From Planctomycetaceae bacterium (GTDB lineage Bacteria; Planctomycetota; Planctomycetia; Pirellulales; Pirellulaceae), in assembly GCA_020638975.1 (NCBI GenBank), contig JACKHN010000009.1, positions 124,001 through 188,000 on the forward strand: a stretch of DNA of 64,000 nt, written 5' to 3'. This document shows positions 56,524 through 64,000 of this stretch, piece after piece (within the stretch, counting starts at the first letter, position 1; each line of letters starts with the position of its first letter). The notes beneath the pieces were generated by a model. The model worked only from the letters and a program-made list of their open reading frames with translations. It ran no database searches and was not told where the DNA came from. The position numbers and the translations under genes are program-made.

Positions 56524-56690
56524 AGCGTGGTTATCGCACGTCGATGCACTTCGCATCATGCCTCTTATACCGATTTTGCCGAATATTCTTTCAATGCCGG
56601 ATGCCTGACGGACCGATTGAAAAGAATATGCCTACGTTGCAACGACCCAGTTGCGCGAATCCGGCGAGTTTCACAGGGAGGGGATCGACA

Positions 56691-57017
56691 ATGCGTCGAG
56701 CTGTTTTGAGCCTATTGTTTGCCACCGTTGTCGGTCTATGTCTCAGTTCGAGCGAATGCCAGGCTCAAGAACGAGCCTTCAACCAATACTGGGGACACTC
56801 GTACTCAGCCCACGACTGGGAACGGTTCTATCACTATCCGTATGTGTTCTACCCGCAGAACTACTATGGGAACGAATACTATCGGAGTAACGGCAGCCTG
56901 TATCACCGTTATCCGCAGGAAATGCGAGTCCCTGTCTACAACAAGCAGTGGCACAACTACTATCCGGAAGGCCGCCGCTATCATTGGGGCCACCACTTCA
57001 ATCTCGACGTTTACTAG
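56691..57017 (+). CDS. Small Tyr/His-rich secreted protein
   Basis: 108 aa. Signal peptide (RRAVLSLLFATVVGLCLSS) after a strong AGGGAGGGG site. The mature part is rich in Tyr, His, Trp and Asn (AFNQYWGHSYSAHDWERFYH, then YPYVFYPQNYYG). Similar planctomycete proteins are sometimes labelled calmodulin-binding, without evidence I know of. Probably a cell-envelope structural protein. Confidence 0.7.
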   Translation: MRRAVLSLLFATVVGLCLSSSECQAQERAFNQYWGHSYSAHDWERFYHYPYVFYPQNYYGNEYYRSNGSLYHRYPQEMRVPVYNKQWHNYYPEGRRYHWGHHFNLDVY

Positions 57018-57041
57018 TCCGTGACGTGGTTGCACGTTGTA

Positions 57042-57086
57042 GGGTGGGCATCGCCCACCTTCTGCTGCGGTGGGCGATGCCCACCC
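57042..57086. repeat. Perfect 18-bp-arm inverted repeat between convergent genes
   Basis: GGGTGGGCATCGCCCACC at 57042-57059 and its exact complement at 57069-57086. The surrounding GTAGGGTGGGC matches a motif near 10206. Possible bidirectional terminator. Confidence 0.85.
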
Positions 57087-57113
57087 TGCGCACTTATTCG
57101 CAAGCTCTTGGCG

Positions 57114-58112
57114 TTAGGCGACCTTCCGCGGCTTTAGCTGCGCAGGGGCTCGGGATGCTAAATCCGCCAGATCGGCGTCGACCATCATGGTGACCAATTC
57201 GCGGAAGCTGACCTTTGGCTCCCAGCCGAGATCGCGTTTGGCCTTCGTCGGATCAGCCACGAGCAGATCCACTTCTGCAGGCCGATAGAACTTTGGGTCG
57301 ATCACAACGTAATCGTGCCAATCCAGGTTGACGTGTTCAAACGCAGCGGACACAAACTCTTCGACTTCATAGGTCTCGCCTGTCCCGACGACGTAGTCCT
57401 CCGCCGCATCCTGCTGAAGCATCATCCACATCGCTTCCACATAGTCGCCGGCAAAGCCCCAATCGCGTTTCGCCTTCATGTTGCCGAGGCGCAGCTCCTC
57501 GGCCAGGCCAAGTTTGATCTTTGCCACCGTGCGAGAAATCTTGCGCGTCACAAACTCGGTGCCGCGTCGAGGTGATTCATGATTGAAGAGAATACCCGAA
57601 CAAGCAAAGAGATCAAAACTCTCGCGATAGTTCACGGTGATCCAATGACCGTAGACCTTCGCCACGGAGTAGGGACTGCGAGGCCAGAACGGAGTCGTCT
57701 CACTTTGCGGCGTCTCTTGGACGCGGCCAAACATCTCGCTCGAACTGGCTTGATAGAAACGAATCTGTCGATCCACTGATCGAATCGCTTCCAAGACGCG
57801 AGTGACACCAAGCCCGGTCGTCTCGGCAGTCAAGATCGGTTGCGGCCAGCTGGTCGGTACGAAACTCATCGCCGCCAAGTTATAGACTTCATCGGGATGC
57901 ACGTCGGCAATCAACTGCGTTAGCGACTGTTGATCGATCAGATCGCCAGGGTGTAGCGTCACATCACTTTCGATGTGACGAATCCGTTGGCAGTTGTCAC
58001 TGCTTGAGCGACGCACGACGCCGTGAACTTCATATCCTTTGCTGAGCAACAGCTCTGCGAGATACGAACCGTCCTGGCCTGTGATACCCGTAATCAATGC
58101 CGTCCTTGACAT
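57114..58112 (-). CDS. gmd: GDP-mannose 4,6-dehydratase
   Basis: 332 aa. Rossmann GITGQDGSYLAELLL at the N-terminus, followed by GYEVHGVVRRSSSDN. The catalytic site appears as SSSEMFGR and the YxxxK as YSVAKVYGHW. It converts GDP-mannose to GDP-4-keto-6-deoxymannose for fucose or rhamnose-type surface sugars. Its partner synthases are not in the window. Confidence 0.95.
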   Translation of the reverse strand: MSRTALITGITGQDGSYLAELLLSKGYEVHGVVRRSSSDNCQRIRHIESDVTLHPGDLIDQQSLTQLIADVHPDEVYNLAAMSFVPTSWPQPILTAETTGLGVTRVLEAIRSVDRQIRFYQASSSEMFGRVQETPQSETTPFWPRSPYSVAKVYGHWITVNYRESFDLFACSGILFNHESPRRGTEFVTRKISRTVAKIKLGLAEELRLGNMKAKRDWGFAGDYVEAMWMMLQQDAAEDYVVGTGETYEVEEFVSAAFEHVNLDWHDYVVIDPKFYRPAEVDLLVADPTKAKRDLGWEPKVSFRELVTMMVDADLADLASRAPAQLKPRKVA

Positions 58113-58215
58113 GTTCTGGTGCCTTCCTGGCTGATCGCTAACTGGTCGATATTGAACAAGCAGGTCGCGAGTCTAATAGAATGGTTGTTGCTGAGCAATC
58201 CGAAGCGACAAGAGG

Positions 58216-58310
58216 TGGTGGTACAGTTTGCGATTCCTGAAAGTAGGATGGCCACTCTTGGCCGTCTTTTGTCGGGCAGGAGTGCCCGACCTACGGCAAA
58301 CGGTAACACT
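58216..58310. repeat. Dispersed ~95-bp element R2, copy B (inverted relative to copy A)
   Basis: GGTACAGTTTGCGATTCCTG through GTCGGGCAGGAGTGCCCGAC to GGCAAACGGTAAC. Reverse complement of the copy at 18511-18620. Fills much of the 290-bp divergent spacer between gmd and the ABC exporter. Confidence 0.88.
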
Positions 58311-58404
58311 TCCCGACAAGACAGAACGTGCTAGCATTCCCAGCGATCTTGGATCACGGGGAGCTATCTGATACAAGTTCGCTTCCGCTCCAATCGACCC
58401 ACGG

Positions 58405-60411
58405 ATGGACCCCATGAAGAGTTTTGCCCGCGCCATCGCGCTCGCAGTTCGCAATCGCCCTACGCTGCTGGGCGTCATATTCACTTCGCTGGCCGTCGGC
58501 GTGCTGTGGGGTGCCAACATTGGTGTCGTGTACCCTTTCGTCGAAGTCGTCTTTGAGGGCCAGACGCTTCAGCAGTGGATCGACGGCGAAATCGTAGCAT
58601 CCGAAACGCGGGCCGACGAACTCTCGACAGAACGTAGTCAACTTCAGGAGACACTCCCGCACCTCGTGGCGAGCGATTATCTTCTCGCGTCGAATCGGAT
58701 CGAGTATCTGAGGGTGGATGGCGTTGCCGAACGAAAGGCAGCGGAGGGATATCGTTGGGTGCAACCCTACGTCCACGCTCACCTTCCCGGAACGCCGTTC
58801 AAAACGCTAGTGCTCATCGTCGGTGTCCTGATCGCGGGCACTGCCTTGAAAGATGCTTTCCTGGTCGCCAACCTTGTGCTGGTCGAGCGACTGGTGCAAT
58901 TGGCAGGTTACGATCTCCGCAAGCAATTTTTTCGCCAAACATTGCGATTGGATCTCGCGTCTTTCGACGACTCTCGCAACAGTGAGCTGCTCAGCAATTT
59001 CACCTACGATTTGAATGGCGTCGTACTTGGCCTAAACACACTGTTTGGCAAGGCGTTGCGAGAACCACTGAAGATGCTCGCGTGCCTGATCGGTGCCAGT
59101 TTCATTAGCTGGCGTCTACTACTGTTCTCGTTGATGGTTTCGCCGCCAGCTTTGATTCTCATGCAACGTCTCTCGAAATCGATCAAGCGAGCCAACCGAC
59201 GAGCGATGGAAGAGATGTCGCTGCTGTACAATACGCTCACCGAAACGTTTACAGGCATTCAAACGGTCAAGGCCTTCACGATGGAGGGGTTCGAGCGAAA
59301 CCGTTTTCATCAATCCGCCAAGGAGTTCTTTCGCAAGTCGGTCAAGATCGTCTTTTATAACTCGCTGACAAAGCCAATTACCGAGATCCTCGGGATCGGC
59401 GTCATTTCCCTCGCGCTGGTTGCTGGAGCCTACTTGGTTCTGAATCAAGAGACGCATTTGCTCGGCATTCGGATTTGTGACACTCCGATGAGCCTGGGCA
59501 AGCTGTTGCTGTTCTATGGACTACTAGCTGGCGTTTCCGACCCCGCGCGCAAACTCTCGGACGTCTTTGCTGCGCTTCAGGCAGGAGCTGCGGCGGCGGA
59601 GCGAATCTATCCCGTCATGGATCGCGAGCCCACGATTATCGAGCCCACCATCTCGCGAACGACCGCGAGGCCGCATCATCGACTGGTGTTCGACAATATC
59701 GAGTTCCATTACCAAGCTGGCCAGCCCGTCTTGAACGGCGTCAGCCTGGAGATCAAATACGGCGAGACGATCGCGATTGTTGGACCGAACGGTTGTGGCA
59801 AGAGCACGCTGATCAACATGCTGCCGCGATTCTACGATCCGGTCCGTGGGTCGATTCGATTCGACGATGTCGACCTTCGCGAGATGCGTCTGCGAGATAT
59901 CCGTAAGCGAGTGGGGTTGGTCACGCAACAAACGCACCTCTTCGACGATACTGTATTGAACAACATACGATACGGCTCGCCAAACGCCACCGACGCAGAA
60001 GCGATGGAAGCCGCAAAGAAGGCACACGCTGATCGCTTCATCCTCGACAAACTCGAGGATGGCTACGAGACACACGTTGGACAAAGCGGCAGCCGCCTCT
60101 CGGGAGGGCAACGGCAAAGAATCGCCCTGGCGCGAGCCATTCTACGAGATCCCGAAGTGCTGATCTTGGACGAAGCGACCAGCCAGATCGACATCGAAAG
60201 TGAGCAGCTTATCCACGAGGCGTTGCAAGAATTCGTGCGTGACAGAACCGCAATCATGATCACGCATCGGTTATCTACACTGACCCTGGCCGACCGTGTC
60301 GTCGTGATGGACGCAGGCCGGATCATCGACGTCGGCACACACGCTGAGTTGATGAAGCGTTGTTCGTTGTACAGCCGCTTGCATGAGATTCATTTCAAGC
60401 AGAGTGCCTAG
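58405..60411 (+). CDS. ABC exporter, fused membrane and ATPase domains (MsbA-like)
   Basis: 668 aa. The first helix (near 25-42) is followed by an unusually long ~100-residue soluble insert before helix 2, then the remaining helices and an ATPase with IVGPNGCGKSTLINM, LSGGQRQRIALARAIL and LILDEATSQID. Probably a homodimeric lipid or polysaccharide exporter. It follows gmd across a divergent spacer, and the MFS gene starts 55 bp downstream. Confidence 0.92.
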   Translation: MDPMKSFARAIALAVRNRPTLLGVIFTSLAVGVLWGANIGVVYPFVEVVFEGQTLQQWIDGEIVASETRADELSTERSQLQETLPHLVASDYLLASNRIEYLRVDGVAERKAAEGYRWVQPYVHAHLPGTPFKTLVLIVGVLIAGTALKDAFLVANLVLVERLVQLAGYDLRKQFFRQTLRLDLASFDDSRNSELLSNFTYDLNGVVLGLNTLFGKALREPLKMLACLIGASFISWRLLLFSLMVSPPALILMQRLSKSIKRANRRAMEEMSLLYNTLTETFTGIQTVKAFTMEGFERNRFHQSAKEFFRKSVKIVFYNSLTKPITEILGIGVISLALVAGAYLVLNQETHLLGIRICDTPMSLGKLLLFYGLLAGVSDPARKLSDVFAALQAGAAAAERIYPVMDREPTIIEPTISRTTARPHHRLVFDNIEFHYQAGQPVLNGVSLEIKYGETIAIVGPNGCGKSTLINMLPRFYDPVRGSIRFDDVDLREMRLRDIRKRVGLVTQQTHLFDDTVLNNIRYGSPNATDAEAMEAAKKAHADRFILDKLEDGYETHVGQSGSRLSGGQRQRIALARAILRDPEVLILDEATSQIDIESEQLIHEALQEFVRDRTAIMITHRLSTLTLADRVVVMDAGRIIDVGTHAELMKRCSLYSRLHEIHFKQSA

Positions 60412-60466
60412 AGCGTGACGCTTCGCCATCCTCGAAGCCAACGCCACGGCAGTCTATACTGGGCAC

Positions 60467-61798
60467 ATGCCTTCTTCGCTCTCCCCCGCTCACAGTGCCG
60501 ATGATCTCGCTGCCGCCTCGTCGAGCGAGGTGCCGACGGTTGAGCCTGCTGGCAGTTCAATGGCGTCTCGCAACTTCGCCATGCTGGCTCTGTATCAGAT
60601 CATTTTGCGAACGGGTTGGATCTTCAAAACCGAGAGCATCATTATGCCGGCGGTTGTGGACTACATTTCCGGCGCGGGTTGGATACGCGGCTGCTTGCCG
60701 TTGCTGAACCGTTTCGGGCACAGTGTTCCACCGGTTCTATTGGCTAGGCAAGTCAAGCTCCAACCACAAAAGAAATGGTTGGTCTTCGGCACCACGGCGA
60801 TGATGTCCGCACTCTTCCTGCTGCTCACTTGGTTGTTCTTCATGGGCTTTGCCGAGCGGAAAGCGGCCTGGATGCCGATCGCCTTCTTGATCATTTACGC
60901 GGCGTTCTTCGTCTGCATCGGGTTGAATCAACTTGCGTTTACCACGCTCCAGGGAAAACTCGTTGTAGCAAACCAACGCGGTCGATTACTTCTATTCTCG
61001 AATACGATCGGTGCAGCGAGTGCCGTCCTGTGTGCTTTCGTACTCCTTTCCATGTGGCTGAACGACTCGGACGCTCGCTTTGACTTGATCTTTGGTTTTT
61101 CAGGAGTCTTGTTCGGTGCTGCCGCGATGACAATGCTATTCCTGATCGAGCCGAAGGATTCGTTCCAGCAAGCCGCAGCTGCACATCCGCTGCACTACTT
61201 TGCGGACGCCTATCGAGTTCTCGTAGCAGACAGGAACTTTCGACTCCTCGCACTAGTTGCGTCGCTGTTTGGCATTTCTTTCATGCTCTTCCCTCACTAC
61301 CAAAGCATCGGTTTGCAAACAATGCACCTCCCGACCCGAAGTCTCATGTGGTGGGTCATCATCCAAAACATCGGCACTGGTCTGATAAGTATTCCCATTG
61401 GCTCTATCGCCGATCGCCACGGCAACCGCCTCGTGCTCCTACTCGCCTTGTTGGGTATCGCTCTTGCTCCGCTTCTCGCCATCGGCTTTTTGCACTCGGG
61501 AAGCCTCGGCATCCGGCTTTACAGCGCGGTCTTTGTCCTCGTCGGAATGACCCCCGTCGTCCTCCGAACGCTGCAAAACTACACGTTGGAGATCGCGGAC
61601 CCCGAAAACCACGCCGTCTATCTCAGCACGCTGAGCCTGTGCATGGCCGGTCCGATGTTTCTTTCGCCGCTGGCCGGATACTTCATTGACCAACTCGGCT
61701 TCGAACCCGTATTCTTAACCATCGCCGGACTGATTATGACCAGTTGGCTGCTGACGTTTCGATTACAAGAGCCTCGCAAAATAACTGTGCAACCCTGA
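60467..61798 (+). CDS. MFS transporter
   Basis: 443 aa with a ~35-residue disordered N-terminus and about 12 hydrophobic helices. GSIADRHGNRLVLLLALLG is the loop 8-9 version of the MFS signature. Substrate unknown. Its stop overlaps the in-frame extension of the convergent sigma factor gene. Confidence 0.85.
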   Translation: MPSSLSPAHSADDLAAASSSEVPTVEPAGSSMASRNFAMLALYQIILRTGWIFKTESIIMPAVVDYISGAGWIRGCLPLLNRFGHSVPPVLLARQVKLQPQKKWLVFGTTAMMSALFLLLTWLFFMGFAERKAAWMPIAFLIIYAAFFVCIGLNQLAFTTLQGKLVVANQRGRLLLFSNTIGAASAVLCAFVLLSMWLNDSDARFDLIFGFSGVLFGAAAMTMLFLIEPKDSFQQAAAAHPLHYFADAYRVLVADRNFRLLALVASLFGISFMLFPHYQSIGLQTMHLPTRSLMWWVIIQNIGTGLISIPIGSIADRHGNRLVLLLALLGIALAPLLAIGFLHSGSLGIRLYSAVFVLVGMTPVVLRTLQNYTLEIADPENHAVYLSTLSLCMAGPMFLSPLAGYFIDQLGFEPVFLTIAGLIMTSWLLTFRLQEPRKITVQP

Positions 61799-61892
61799 GA
61801 TTCTCTCGGCTCGGCTGGCGAACTGCGTTCTCGATCTGAACGCGTAATTTTCTCACGTGGTGGTACGAGATCTGTAGATCCTCCGCTGCCCG

Positions 61893-62414
61893 TTACATCG
61901 AAGCGCCTGCTTGTAGCATTTCGTAGAGCCGTTCGCATGGTCCGCCGAGCTGGGCAACTCGCTGTTGCGACGTGAGATGAAGTTCTTCATTGGCACACAG
62001 AATCGCCGGATCAATCGACCGACCGTGGCAAATCGCTCGATTCGCGATCGCTCGGCCTGACGGACCGTTCACATCCCGACACGCCTTTGCAAACCGCAAG
62101 TTCCGACGTACCGCGCGGGCATAATTCGACATCCTTCGCTGCAAGGTGACTCGCAGAAAGGCTTTCAGCCGATACTCACGCCGACGCAGCGGCCCCTCAA
62201 AACGATACTTGTTCAACGCATTGAGCAGCCATAGGACTGCTTCCTGTCTGGCGTCTGCAGCATCTTGTTCCGACAAGCCGTAACTGCGTGCCAACGCGGT
62301 CACGAGCTTGTTCTTTGGCTGCTCCCATCGGATTAATAGATAGTTGATGGCAATCTGTCTGCCAAACTGCGCCGCCAAGATCACGCGTTCTTCAAAGGTA
62401 TAGGGACGCGACAT
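61893..62414 (-). CDS. Sigma-70-like factor, apparently cut by an in-frame stop before region 4
   Basis: 173 aa as read. Region 2 is recognisable (LSEQDAADARQEAVLWLLNALNKYR, then LKAFLRVTLQRRMSNY). The frame stops at TAA 61893-61895 just after ERLYEMLQAGASM. Continuing in the same frame past the stop gives RAAEDLQISYHHVRKLRVQI, which looks like the region 4 helix-turn-helix, with no further stop for at least ~30 codons. So the full protein was probably longer; the stop may be a mutation, a sequencing error, or read through. Confidence 0.7.
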   Translation of the reverse strand: MSRPYTFEERVILAAQFGRQIAINYLLIRWEQPKNKLVTALARSYGLSEQDAADARQEAVLWLLNALNKYRFEGPLRRREYRLKAFLRVTLQRRMSNYARAVRRNLRFAKACRDVNGPSGRAIANRAICHGRSIDPAILCANEELHLTSQQRVAQLGGPCERLYEMLQAGASM

Positions 62415-63102
62415 GATTGTTCCTCCTCGTCACCGAAGGACTCTTCTCCAAGCCGCAAGCAAAGGCGTGCCCGCGCAAACCGCCCTGCCCCTACCTTATC
62501 TATTGAAAAATGGACCCGAACCCGGGTCGGAAAAAATCCCAAACTTTTTTTCCGGAGCAGAATTCACGCGCGACCTGCCTGCCTCGTTTAACGCCCAGCT
62601 GGCGGTGACGACTGCCTCGGCGCGATCCAAGGCGACGAGTGGGGGCTGCCCGTAGCGGAAGGCCAATGTTGGGAACACTGATCTCCGCTGATCTTCACTA
62701 ATGAAGAAGAGAAGGGCGATGCCGGACGATCCTCGATTTGCGTAAGAGTGTTCAGCTGAGTGAAGTTGGTGCAAGACGCACTGCAAACACTAGCCGTATT
62801 GGCGATAGCCACGGTTCCTTCATCCAACCGTGGCTATCGCCAATACGGCTGATAAATCAAATTCTGAAGTACTGCCTACGAGCGAAGATTAGTGAGAATC
62901 AGCGTTACCCTGCGCCCCTTTGCACGACATCGAGAGCATCTGCCCAAACACAATCACTAGTTCGCCGCGCCCGATCACAGCTTCTTCGCCTTCTCCAATT
63001 ACTCGCCAAACTTCTTTTTGTCCTATAAATCCGAACCGTTGACGGTGGAACGGACGCGACCCTGGACGCCATGATCGCGAGTCCCAGAATATGTCGTCCG
63101 AA
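62415..63102. other. 690-bp spacer containing a hairpin
   Basis: No gene I trust. A 96-codon minus frame (62496-62786) shows no recognisable features. The repeat at 62792-62850 is the only structure seen. Confidence 0.5.
62792..62850. repeat. Perfect 25-bp-arm inverted repeat
   Basis: AGCCGTATTGGCGATAGCCA... at 62792-62816 with an exact complement at 62826-62850, loop 9 nt. Confidence 0.92.
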
Positions 63103-63369
63103 TCATTTCGGCTTCTTCCCCTTCACGGCCAGGATGACGATGAGCACAATCACCGCCAAAACCGCCATCCCGCCGAGTTTCTTCGACAGCTCGTGCGTAT
63201 CGATCGTCATGGACCCGGCACCCGCATCCTGCTGGGCCAGTGGCAGCGGTAAGCTCATCGACGTCGAGTCCAGCGGGGCGACAAGGTGCCCGTTGGAAAT
63301 CCCGAGATCCCGTCCGGATGCAACCGAGGGAATGAGCAGGAGTAACAAGATGGCGAAGCGATGAAACAT
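63103..63369 (-). CDS. Small membrane-anchored exported protein
   Basis: 88 aa from ATG 63369. Signal peptide (HRFAILLLLLIPSVASG), ~40 residue ectodomain, then a C-terminal helix (MAVLAVIVLIVILAV) and a basic tail KGKKPK. Function unknown. The frame is open 23 codons further up but without coding character. Confidence 0.65.
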   Translation of the reverse strand: MFHRFAILLLLLIPSVASGRDLGISNGHLVAPLDSTSMSLPLPLAQQDAGAGSMTIDTHELSKKLGGMAVLAVIVLIVILAVKGKKPK

Positions 63370-63553
63370 GTTTTGCTTTCGTTGTAGTTGGTTTGCGGAT
63401 CGGTGTAGCTTGGAGCTAATTCTTGTCATGCGGAGCATGACCTACTTAACTACTTAACTTTGCGCCCAGCGCCTGGGGGCCACTTCAAAGTGCCTCACGC
63501 CATAAAACCCAAGGAACAGGTACCGGCCAGTTCCGCTAATGCCGTTTGACATG

Positions 63554-63901
63554 TTAGTACGGCACTACGATCTCCCATTCCTCTGCGTCAATCGCCCTTA
63601 CAACTGGTGTCGAGTCGTCCTTATAAATCTCCAGTTCAGATAATCGACCGTTTAGAACGTGGAGTAACGCATGGATGCAGACATCATCTGAATCCAAACA
63701 ATGTGCTTCCACCGGTATGCGTTTGGACACATCAGCGTGCGTGTCTTCATGTACTTCAAAACGCAGGCTCCCATTGAGGTCGATTGGTTCTACGGTGGCA
63801 GAAGTCAATTGAGCGAGCAGTTGTTGACGTCCAAGAAACTCGATAGCTAGTAATCTGGAAACTAGGTCGCGTTCGTCTTGACGAAGTGGTCGAAAGGGCA
63901 T
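63554..63901 (-). CDS. DUF6984-like hypothetical protein
   Basis: 115 aa, cytoplasmic. Pattern RPLRQDERDLVSRLLAIEFL and ALLHVLNGRLSELEIYKDDS resembles the DUF6984 family, which is often found with immunity or toxin loci. Match is from memory of the pattern only; no toxin gene is visible beside it. Confidence 0.6.
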   Translation of the reverse strand: MPFRPLRQDERDLVSRLLAIEFLGRQQLLAQLTSATVEPIDLNGSLRFEVHEDTHADVSKRIPVEAHCLDSDDVCIHALLHVLNGRLSELEIYKDDSTPVVRAIDAEEWEIVVPY

Positions 63902-64000
63902 CGAATACCTCGTTAGTTATGGTACGTAGTAGGTACCGACATTAATCAGTGTTCTCGAAAGCGTGTGCGCACGATATTCAATAGTTGTTCCTTGCACAGC

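Noticed and set aside
62496..62786. 96-codon minus frame upstream of the sigma factor
   Set aside because: No motif, no ribosome site, and it ends next to a hairpin; not supportable as a gene.
1..64000. tRNA or rRNA genes
   Set aside because: I looked for T-loop-like GTTCGAATCC patterns with matching arms and found no convincing cloverleaf; a tRNAscan run would settle it.

Overview
The window looks like a chromosomal segment of a planctomycete, most likely a Pirellula/Rhodopirellula-type member of the Pirellulales. The evidence is the gene content: a DUF1559 protein with a prepilin-type N-terminus, a DUF1501 protein with a twin-arginine signal, an ECF sigma factor directly upstream of a zinc-ribbon/TPR Ser/Thr kinase, a secreted protein with a C-terminal Hint domain, a Tyr/His-rich small secreted protein, and abundant large intergenic hairpins. 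There is no rRNA, tRNA, CRISPR array or phage that I can support.

Layout. 1-1914 is the 5' part of a group II intron (minus strand; its reverse transcriptase runs off the left edge), inserted exactly at the edge of a palindrome that recurs twice more in the window. 2.1-5.6 kb is a TAXI/TRAP transporter. 5.6-14.1 kb holds a probable isoprenoid group on the minus strand (FAD reductase, chorismate-lyase-like DUF98 protein, DUF116-polyprenyl synthetase fusion, squalene-hopene-cyclase-like protein). Embedded in it is a partner-switching pair: a SpoIIE-type phosphatase with a degenerate receiver, and a STAS-HATPase fusion. 14.4-16.5 kb is a zincin/ATP-grasp pair. 16.7-18.5 kb is a DUF3311/sodium-solute symporter pair. 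18.7 kb is rpsR with an apparent frameshift. 19-24 kb has a thioesterase, a SWIM-SNF2 helicase, a prenyltransferase-repeat protein and an ABC ATPase, with its FtsX permease to 27.8 kb. 27.9-32.1 kb has a ParE-type toxin-antitoxin pair, a PIG-L deacetylase, a CbbX-like AAA ATPase and two small conserved genes. 32-39 kb has PD40 and DUF1501 proteins, queE and queF (divergent), a DUF1559 protein and the Hint protein. 39-45 kb has the kinase, ECF sigma factor, deaminase and class III aminotransferase.

From about 45.4 to 49.1 kb the reading frames fall apart. A Gfo/Idh/MocA oxidoreductase is broken by several indels, about 3 kb has no recognisable gene, and a VOC protein is missing its front. Clean coding resumes at 49.4 kb (sugar isomerase, zinc ribbon, FHA/coiled-coil membrane protein, DksA/TraR-like protein, HtrA protease, MBL hydrolase, small secreted protein, gmd, an MsbA-type ABC exporter, an MFS transporter, a truncated sigma factor and two small proteins).

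The most notable structural theme is that almost every sizeable intergenic gap carries a long, nearly perfect inverted repeat with arms of about 18-30 bp. Several belong to recognisable families (three copies of one palindrome, two of a ~95-bp element, two of another hairpin), and one copy hosts the group II intron. All functional calls rest on sequence reading only; no searches were run.
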